This document shows, piece after piece, positions 1-5,329 of a stretch of DNA of 11,954 bases. The first letter of the stretch is position 1; every line of letters begins with the position of its first letter. The stretch comes from Chloroflexota bacterium. Lineage in GTDB: Bacteria > Chloroflexota > Ktedonobacteria > Ktedonobacterales > Ktedonobacteraceae. Position numbers and translations under genes: made by a program. Location: positions 1 through 11,954 of the forward strand of contig JAJZEJ010000118.1 in assembly GCA_021828635.1 (NCBI GenBank), in the 5' to 3' direction. The notes under the pieces were generated by a model. It was not told the origin of the DNA. It did not search any database and saw nothing but the letters and a program-made list of their open reading frames with translations.

Positions 1-253
1 CTGGATGCACCATACCTGTCAATTCTCCCTCATCACCCTCGCCATCCAGCGCAATATAGCCTACTAACTGCTGATCCTCGTAATACAGGAAATCGTTGTA
101 ACTATCGCCTGAACGCATATGTAACAAGCGTGCAATAATGCGTATATGAATATTCTCATGTATGTTACAAATATGTGCCAGTTGCATGATTTCTTCAATA
201 TCGCGCTCACTCAAACGTTTCTGCTTGACCAACCCTTGTTGTTGAATAGGCAC
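1..253 (-). CDS. GNAT-family N-acetyltransferase, N-terminal part (runs off left edge)
   Basis: I translated this from the minus strand. A GTG start at 253-251 is preceded by AGGAG at 261-265 with a 7-base spacer. The frame stays open for 84 codons to the window edge. The visible protein begins PIQQQGLVKQKRLSERDIEEI, then has a helical stretch (HICNIHENIHIRIIARLLHM), then YNDFLYYEDQQLVGYIALDGEGDEGELTGMVHP. That last segment has the shape of GNAT beta-strands 2-4: a 'xLVGYI' strand, an acidic turn, then a strand leading into the acetyl-CoA pyrophosphate loop, which lies beyond the edge. GNAT enzymes move an acetyl group from acetyl-CoA to an amine; the substrate here cannot be inferred. The gene lies downstream of the mutase gene on the same strand, but a 193-base gap with a REP-like pair makes co-transcription uncertain. 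No Q/RxxGxG/A motif is visible because of truncation, so the family call rests on the partial fold pattern. Confidence 0.72.
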   Translation of the reverse strand, partial: MPIQQQGLVKQKRLSERDIEEIMQLAHICNIHENIHIRIIARLLHMRSGDSYNDFLYYEDQQLVGYIALDGEGDEGELTGMVHP

Positions 254-278
254 ATCAACTCTCCTAAAACAATCTGGT

Positions 279-409
279 GTAGGGACGTGATTTATCACAG
301 CCGAACCTGTTCTTCGTGTCGGGCGTATGGAGTAACGCTATTTGGGAGCGTATCTTGCCATGTTGGTCGCACGATTCACTAGTTCGGACGTGATAAATCA
401 CGTCCCTAC
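279..409. repeat. Inverted pair of REP-like palindromes (GTAG class), family 1
   Basis: Positions 279-306 and 382-409 are reverse complements of each other at 26 of 28 positions; the outer 20 bases (279-298 against 390-409) match perfectly. Each arm read inward from its outer end starts GTAGGGAC. The right arm is itself a hairpin: GGACGTGAT at 386-394, a 2-base turn, and ATCACGTCC at 397-405. The left arm keeps the inner GTGAT-TT-ATCAC palindrome, but its last bases have decayed. A 24-base unit made of 5' GTAG plus an imperfect palindrome is the published hallmark of REP sequences mobilised by RAYT (REP-associated Y1 tyrosine) transposases. An inverted doublet resembles a REPIN or BIME. It sits between two minus-strand genes. 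No RAYT gene is present in the window. The assignment to REP is inference; the inverted repeat itself is directly visible. Confidence 0.75.
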
Positions 410-426
410 GGAATTTTGCGAACTAT

Positions 427-445
427 ATCATCTTTCGTTGATGAT
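427..445 (-). terminator. Weak stem-loop just after the mutase stop codon
   Basis: ATCATC (427-432) and GATGAT (440-445) pair around a 7-base loop, one base past the TAA of the mutase gene (447-449 on the minus strand). The stem is only 6 bp, is AT-rich, and is not followed by a T-run on the minus strand. It is at best a weak terminator or a 3'-end stabiliser. The REP-like pair further downstream may serve the same purpose. Confidence 0.25.
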
Positions 446-446
446 T

Positions 447-2177
447 TTAGAACACGGCGGGTTCCATGTATTCACCGAACACTTCACGGAAGACACCCAT
501 AATCTCGCCGAGCGTGGCGTAGGCTCTGGTCGCCTCAATGATGTAAGGCATGGTATTCTCACTCCCCTCGGTGGCACGTTTGAGGTTCTCCAAAGCGCGT
601 TGGCAAGCCGCCTGATCGCGTTCGGTACGCATTCGATTGAGACGCGCAAGGTGTGTTTTTTGCCCCTCATAGTCCACATAGAGCGTTGGCACCTTAATAT
701 TTCCTTCAGTAATATAGTCATTGACGCCAACAATGGTACGCTTGTGCTGGTCAATCTCTTGCTGATAGCGATAGGCCGACTCGGCGATTTCGCGCTGGAA
801 GAAGCCATTCTGGATGCAGGCCAGCACACCACCAAGCGATTCGATGCGGTTGATATAGTCCATCGCCACCTTTTCGGTCTCGTCGGTCAGTGCCTCAACA
901 AAGTAGGAGCCACCGAGTGGATCAACGGTGTTGACGACCCCACTCTCGTGAGCGATAACCTGCTGCGTGCGCAGAGCAATCAACACGGCGCGTTCGGTCG
1001 GCAAGGCTAGCGCCTCATCGAGTGAGTTGGTGTGTAGGGAGTTCGTGCCACCTAGCACTGCGGCTAACGCCTGCATAGTGGTACGAATAACGTTATTGTC
1101 GGGCTGCTGCGCTGTGAGTGAGACACCAGCCGTTTGAGCGTGACAACGCATAAGCCACGAACGCGGATCTTTCGCTCCATAACGTTCACGCATCAATCTG
1201 GCCCAGATACGCCGTGCAGCGCGAAACTTGGCAATCTCCTCGAAGAAGTCATTATGCACATCGAAGAAAAAGGAGAGGCGCGGCGCGAAATCATCAATGT
1301 TGAGACCACGTGCCAGGGTCGCCTCGACATACGCCAGACCATCGGCCAGTGTAAAGGCCAGTTCCTGCACGGCAGTCGCACCAGCCTCGCGGATATGGTA
1401 GCCACTAATGCTGATCGTGTTCCACTTAGGCATATAGCGCGTGCCAAACTCGATAGTATCGACAACTAAGCGCATCGACGGTTCGGGCGGAAAAAGAAAC
1501 TCTTTTTGAGCAATATACTCTTTAAGGATATCGTTTTGCAGCGTCCCGCCCAGTGAGGCCATCGGGAAGCCATTCTTTTCAGCATTGACGATATACATGG
1601 CCCAGATCGCTGACGCGGGGCTGTTGATAGTCATGGATGTAGTGATTTTATCGAGCGGTAGATCAGCGAAAAGAACCTCCATGTCGGCTAGCGAGGAGAC
1701 AGCTACACCGCACTTGCCAAATTCGCCTGCCGCAAGCGGATGATCGGTATCATAACCATACAATGTTGCCATATCAAAAGCGGTCGAGAGGCCCGTCTGT
1801 CCCTGCTTGAGCAGATATTTGAAACGTGTATTGGTATCTTCAGCCGTGCCGAAACCAGCGAACATACGCATCGTCCAGGGCTTGGCACGATACATCGTTG
1901 GTTGCACACCACGTGTATAGGGATACTCGCCCGGAAAATTTAGATCGCGTTGGTAATCAATTGCCCGTGCATCCTCTGGCGTATAGATACGCTTAATCGG
2001 CACGCTCGACGTGGTCATCAGATTGTCACGCTCAGGCACACGCTCTAACGATTTTTTTACCGTCGTTTCTTCCCATTGCTCACGCGCGGCGGTTAAGCGT
2101 GCCAATTCCGCTTTATCAAATAACGAGCCTTGTTCGACAACAGGCTCCTTCGACTCTGTCGATTGCTGCTCAATCAT
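447..2177 (-). CDS. Acyl-CoA mutase large (catalytic) subunit, methylmalonyl-CoA mutase family
   Basis: This 576-residue protein is the TIM-barrel catalytic subunit of a coenzyme-B12-dependent acyl-CoA mutase, which interconverts branched and linear acyl-CoA by carbon-skeleton rearrangement. Residues about 60-576 carry family signatures: [12 protein letters not shown] (85-96), [17 protein letters not shown] (100-116), [14 protein letters not shown] (134-147), TSMTINSPA (180-188), [13 protein letters not shown] (211-223), [13 protein letters not shown] (256-268), SLTAQQP (353-359) and [20 protein letters not shown] (376-395). Tyr96 matches Tyr89 and His261 matches His244 of the Propionibacterium enzyme. 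The residue matching Arg207, which binds the methylmalonyl carboxylate, is Gln224, as in isobutyryl-CoA mutases. Substrate is therefore uncertain. The protein ends before any DxHxxG B12-binding domain, so it needs a separate small subunit, which is not in this window. The ATG has a strong AGAGGAGA ribosome site (2187-2194) 9 bases upstream. Family call is very sure; the methylmalonyl specificity is not. Confidence 0.93.
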   Translation of the reverse strand: MIEQQSTESKEPVVEQGSLFDKAELARLTAAREQWEETTVKKSLERVPERDNLMTTSSVPIKRIYTPEDARAIDYQRDLNFPGEYPYTRGVQPTMYRAKPWTMRMFAGFGTAEDTNTRFKYLLKQGQTGLSTAFDMATLYGYDTDHPLAAGEFGKCGVAVSSLADMEVLFADLPLDKITTSMTINSPASAIWAMYIVNAEKNGFPMASLGGTLQNDILKEYIAQKEFLFPPEPSMRLVVDTIEFGTRYMPKWNTISISGYHIREAGATAVQELAFTLADGLAYVEATLARGLNIDDFAPRLSFFFDVHNDFFEEIAKFRAARRIWARLMRERYGAKDPRSWLMRCHAQTAGVSLTAQQPDNNVIRTTMQALAAVLGGTNSLHTNSLDEALALPTERAVLIALRTQQVIAHESGVVNTVDPLGGSYFVEALTDETEKVAMDYINRIESLGGVLACIQNGFFQREIAESAYRYQQEIDQHKRTIVGVNDYITEGNIKVPTLYVDYEGQKTHLARLNRMRTERDQAACQRALENLKRATEGSENTMPYIIEATRAYATLGEIMGVFREVFGEYMEPAVF

Positions 2178-2227
2178 TGGAAATATTCTCCTCTAAAGGT
2201 TGCAAGGCCAGAAGATCAATCACTCAG

Positions 2228-2236
2228 ATTGTACCA
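2228..2236 (-). promoter_or_regulatory. Candidate extended -10 promoter for the mutase gene
   Basis: On the minus strand the sequence reads TGGTACAAT, an extended -10 (TGn followed by TACAAT, one mismatch to TATAAT). It would start transcription near 2221 and give a leader of roughly 43 bases before the mutase ATG, including its AGAGGAGA ribosome site. No convincing -35 is visible, which is tolerated for extended -10 promoters. This is a pattern-based guess. Confidence 0.35.
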
Positions 2237-2289
2237 CAGAGTAACCGCCCTCTTGGTACTACAAACAAGCAGAGCATTGTCAAATCGTG

Positions 2290-2295
2290 TACAAT
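2290..2295 (+). promoter_or_regulatory. Candidate -10 box for the peptidase-dprA transcript
   Basis: TACAAT lies 56 bases upstream of the peptidase start codon and would give a leader of about 50 bases. No clear -35 hexamer sits 16-18 bases upstream; the TTGTCA at 2277-2282 is too close, only 7 bases away. It is the best plus-strand candidate in the divergent spacer between 2178 and 2351, but weak. Confidence 0.28.
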
Positions 2296-2351
2296 AAAGT
2301 CTGCTACTCTATTGAAAAATCATTGTCGATAGCTGGAGAGGAGCCTGACAC

Positions 2352-3911
2352 ATGCCGGTGCGACCTGTACGCCTTATTTTCTTTCTTTGTCTTACCAACT
2401 CTCTATTTCTCTCTATGGGCATGTGCTTAATCTCTACCATACCAACGGATGCACGTGCTATTAATAATCCCATCACCATTCTTTCAGAAACGGATAGTAT
2501 TGCCTTTCCAAACGCTATCACCTTTCAACTCAAGGCACAGGATACGAGCAGCCTTATCACACAAGCAAATATCTCGATTACTACTGATGCCGCGGGGGCT
2601 ATCAATAGCGAGATAGAAAATGTCGCTCTAGCCCGGTCAACTACGACAGTCTCATTAAGCTGGCAAATGACAACTACCGGCAATAATTTCCTGGTACCTG
2701 GCACACACATCACCTACAATTGGCAATTACAAGATACTAACGGCACACATACGCTCCCATCACAGCAATTCTATACCTCTGATACGCGCTTCTCCTGGCA
2801 GCATCTTTCACAAGATATGGTACAGATCAACTGGTATAACAACTCCAGCGCGTTCGGACAGGGATTACTAGCGCAAGCAGTAAGTGACGTGACACGCATC
2901 AGCCATAATCTAGGGGCTGGCCCAATGCTACCATTGCATATCTGGGTTTATCAGAGCGATAACGATTTTCGCGGTGCTTTGCCCCCTGGTACATTTGAAT
3001 GGGTAGGGGGTGTTGCCTTCCCACCACTTGATGAATGCTTTATCGTTGTTAACAATCTAGACGATTATACCGTTATCCGCGATATGCCGCACGAGATGAC
3101 ACACCTGATCTTTCACCAACTGATTGCCAAAGGTATTGAGCCGCCACTCTGGTTCGACGAAGGCATGGCAGTCTATAACCAACTCTATCATGAACCGGAT
3201 ATGACGGCACGTTTGAATGAGGCACTGACCGCGCATAATCTCATTCCTCTTAGCCAGCTCTATTTCAGTTTTCCAGCCGATGCCGATCAGGCTGAACTAG
3301 CCTATGCACAGAGCTGGAATCTTGTGAGCTACATGTACAAAACATTTGGCGTTAGCAAGATAGCTGCACTTGTCCGAGCAATTAATAATCCGAATTATGA
3401 TTTTTCAGAAGATCTGCAACATACTATCGGTGAAGATACCAACCACCTGGAGAACCAATGGCACCTATCCCTGAACCAGCCGCCAACACTTAACGCCGAT
3501 CAGCAGAATTCCACCCAAGCGCAGACGACAACAACACCTATAAAGGTGCAACTCAATGATGGTAATCAATCATTCTACATCTGGCTCGGTTTGCTGCTCA
3601 TTCTCATTCCCATCGTGGGCGGCATCGCGGTTTTCGTCTACATACGTCGCTCGCAAACGCCACAGCCACAGGCCGCGCAGATAACAGGCTATCAAGCGCA
3701 ACCTATGTCGGGCTATCCTGGCTATCCCAACTATCAGCAACCGACCTACATACCACCCGCCACAACACAACCATACATACAAGAGTGGCAAAACTACACT
3801 GGTAGCCTACCTTATATGGATTCGGCACGCGCTATGCCTACGGCCAATCCATCCTTTGAGCAACCGCAGGAATTTCCTAACAAGCCACCTGCACCACAAG
3901 AAGAACTGTAG
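2352..3911 (+). CDS. Membrane-anchored HExxH metallopeptidase (peptidase MA-like, gluzincin type)
   Basis: This 519-residue protein appears to be an extracytoplasmic zinc peptidase tethered to the membrane. Residues 1-36 form a signal peptide: basic start MPVRPVR, a hydrophobic run LIFFLCLTNSLFLSMGM, and an ARA cleavage site before Ile37. Residues 40-150 look like a beta-rich extracellular domain (SLSWQMTTTGNNFLVPGTHI, NWQLQD). The catalytic domain spans about 155-375. It has HEMTH (247-251) as the zinc site and base, and WFDEG (267-271), whose Glu270 is the likely third zinc ligand, as in gluzincins of the MA clan. One transmembrane helix lies at about 408-430 (FYIWLGLLLILIPIVGGIAVFVYIRR), followed by an 87-residue Pro/Tyr/Gln-rich cytoplasmic tail with GYPGYP repeats. 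Ribosome site GGAGAGGAG (2335-2343) lies 8 bases before the ATG. Substrate unknown. It precedes dprA by 27 bases. Confidence 0.82.
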   Translation: MPVRPVRLIFFLCLTNSLFLSMGMCLISTIPTDARAINNPITILSETDSIAFPNAITFQLKAQDTSSLITQANISITTDAAGAINSEIENVALARSTTTVSLSWQMTTTGNNFLVPGTHITYNWQLQDTNGTHTLPSQQFYTSDTRFSWQHLSQDMVQINWYNNSSAFGQGLLAQAVSDVTRISHNLGAGPMLPLHIWVYQSDNDFRGALPPGTFEWVGGVAFPPLDECFIVVNNLDDYTVIRDMPHEMTHLIFHQLIAKGIEPPLWFDEGMAVYNQLYHEPDMTARLNEALTAHNLIPLSQLYFSFPADADQAELAYAQSWNLVSYMYKTFGVSKIAALVRAINNPNYDFSEDLQHTIGEDTNHLENQWHLSLNQPPTLNADQQNSTQAQTTTTPIKVQLNDGNQSFYIWLGLLLILIPIVGGIAVFVYIRRSQTPQPQAAQITGYQAQPMSGYPGYPNYQQPTYIPPATTQPYIQEWQNYTGSLPYMDSARAMPTANPSFEQPQEFPNKPPAPQEEL

Positions 3912-3922
3912 AACCATAGATA

Positions 3923-3928
3923 GAGGAG
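3923..3928 (+). promoter_or_regulatory. Ribosome binding site that fixes the dprA start
   Basis: GAGGAG lies only 1 base before the in-frame TTG at 3930, which is too close for initiation. It lies 10 bases before the ATG at 3939, a normal spacing, and 19 before the ATG at 3948. The ATG at 3939 is therefore the likely start. Confidence 0.7.
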
Positions 3929-3938
3929 ATTGAATGGC

Positions 3939-5195
3939 ATGGGTAAGATGACAAGTAGCAGTGAGGAACATCCCCACCATAATAACAGGCACTCGGTATT
4001 CGTAAAGTCTACTAAAGCACGCTCTGGTAGCCAGAGTCCACGGGATAGCCACATTGCTGACGCCCCCACGCATTATTATCCGTCTGAAAATCTGTCCCTG
4101 GACGAACTGGCGCACTGGATTGCATTTAGTCGCGTCATCGGTATCGGTCCCAAACGCTTTCAGACACTACTTGACTTTTTTCACGATGACGCGGCAGTAG
4201 CATGGCAAGCAGCCCGTAGTGAACTCATGCAAGCCGGTCTCGAAGAGAAGATCGTTGATAGTTTTCTCAAACAGCGCGAGACCATCGTGCCGGAACACGA
4301 GCTACAGCGATTAGAGAAGCTTCGCATTCAAGTTGTTACCTGGAGAGACGCTACGTATCCGCCATTACTCAGACGTATTGACTACGCTCCGCCGGTATTG
4401 TATATGTGTGGCACATTAACCGATGACGACCGCAACTATGCTTTTGCCATCGTCGGCACACGCCGCATGAGCGTCTATGGGCGGCAGGTGACAGAACGTT
4501 TCGCCAGTGATCTCGCCAGAGGCAAAATCACTATTGTGAGCGGGCTGGCACGCGGTGTTGATACAGTAGCACACACGGCGGCCCTCGATGCTGGTGGGCG
4601 CACTATCGCCGTGATTGCTAGCGGCCTCGACATCATCTATCCCCAAGAGAATTATCAACTTGCGCGGCATATCATCGAATCGGGTCAGGGAGCCTTGCTC
4701 ACGCCATTTCCACTAGGCGTCAAGCCCGACAAGGGCAACTTTCCGGCACGCAACCACATCATCTCAGCCTTGTCGCTCGGCGTCCTGGTCACAGAGGCAC
4801 CATCAAAAAGTGGCGCATTAATTACCGCCAACTCGGCACTCGATCAGGGGCGCGAGGTCTTCGCTGTCCCTGGCGGCATCTTCTCCCCAGCAAGTGGCGG
4901 GGTAAATAAACTCATCCAGGATGGCGCTCACCCTGTTACCAGTATTAACGATATTCTTGAGCAACTCAACCTCTTCATGGTTCCTGAACAGGTTGAAGCA
5001 CAGGCCATCCTGCCCGAAAATGCCGAAGAGCGCACACTACTCAGCCATCTCAGCTACGAACCCAATCACATCGACGAATTAACTCGCGCCAGTGGTCTTC
5101 CCAGCGCACAGGTTTCCGCAACTTTGACAATATTGGAACTAAAAGGTATGGTTAGATCGTTGGGTAATATGCAATATACACTCGCCCGCCCGTAA
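3939..5195 (+). CDS. dprA: DNA-processing protein DprA
   Basis: DprA (Smf) binds incoming single-stranded DNA in the cytoplasm during natural transformation and loads RecA onto it. The 418-residue protein has a poorly conserved, polar N-terminal extension of about 50 residues. A helix-hairpin-helix/SAM-like region follows (AFSRVIGIGPKRFQTLLDFF, about 62-81). The Rossmann-fold DprA domain (about 125-345) includes YPPLLRRI, AIVGTRRMSVYG (170-181), SGLARGVDTVAH (201-212), GLDIIYP, FPARNHIISALS (268-279), LVTEAPSKSGALITA and GREVFAVPGG. A C-terminal winged-helix-like segment (about 365-415) reads EERTLLSHLSYEPNHIDELTRASGL and then ILELKGMVRSLGNMQYTL. This is the full domain set of long DprA proteins. 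The gene follows the peptidase gene by 27 bases, suggesting one transcript. It is not followed by topA, its usual partner in many bacteria. Family call is firm; active competence in this organism cannot be judged from dprA alone because it is found widely. Confidence 0.95.
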   Translation: MGKMTSSSEEHPHHNNRHSVFVKSTKARSGSQSPRDSHIADAPTHYYPSENLSLDELAHWIAFSRVIGIGPKRFQTLLDFFHDDAAVAWQAARSELMQAGLEEKIVDSFLKQRETIVPEHELQRLEKLRIQVVTWRDATYPPLLRRIDYAPPVLYMCGTLTDDDRNYAFAIVGTRRMSVYGRQVTERFASDLARGKITIVSGLARGVDTVAHTAALDAGGRTIAVIASGLDIIYPQENYQLARHIIESGQGALLTPFPLGVKPDKGNFPARNHIISALSLGVLVTEAPSKSGALITANSALDQGREVFAVPGGIFSPASGGVNKLIQDGAHPVTSINDILEQLNLFMVPEQVEAQAILPENAEERTLLSHLSYEPNHIDELTRASGLPSAQVSATLTILELKGMVRSLGNMQYTLARP

Positions 5196-5213
5196 AATTT
5201 TGCAACATAAAGC

Positions 5214-5297
5214 ATGGCACCCACGAGGGGTGTCGCTACATATATTTTTCGTGCGGCAAATCATCTTATATGTAGTGACACCCCTTGTGGGTGCCAT
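5214..5297. repeat. Inverted pair of REP-like palindromes, family 2; long hairpin before murF-alr
   Basis: Positions 5214-5244 and 5267-5297 are reverse complements at 29 of 31 positions around a 22-base loop. The two mismatches become G-U pairs in plus-strand RNA, so the transcript could form an uninterrupted 31-bp stem. Each arm contains a 24-base unit beginning GTAG: GTAGTGACACCCC at 5272 onward on plus, and GTAGCGACACCCC at 5239 downward on minus. Both end GGGTGCC and both are imperfect palindromes themselves. Here GTAG faces the loop, opposite to the pair at 279-409. It lies in the dprA to murF-alr gap and ends 32 bases before the murF-alr ATG, so it could attenuate or insulate transcription, or stabilise mRNA. 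REP identity is inferred; the repeat is directly visible. Confidence 0.8.
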
Positions 5298-5329
5298 ACA
5301 CAAAAAACACTATCAGGATTACACGTCTT

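Noticed and set aside
342..1010. A 222-codon plus-strand open frame
   Set aside because: It runs antisense to the mutase gene, whose protein has continuous strong family motifs. The plus-strand translation has no recognisable features.
3930..3932. TTG as the dprA start
   Set aside because: The GAGGAG ribosome site would be only 1 base away. The ATG at 3939 has normal spacing.
5285..5329. Upstream TTG/GTG starts for murF-alr adding up to 15 residues
   Set aside because: These codons lie in or next to the REP-like inverted repeat. The added residues do not match the MurF N-terminus, while the ATG at 5330 begins directly with a normal MurF sequence.
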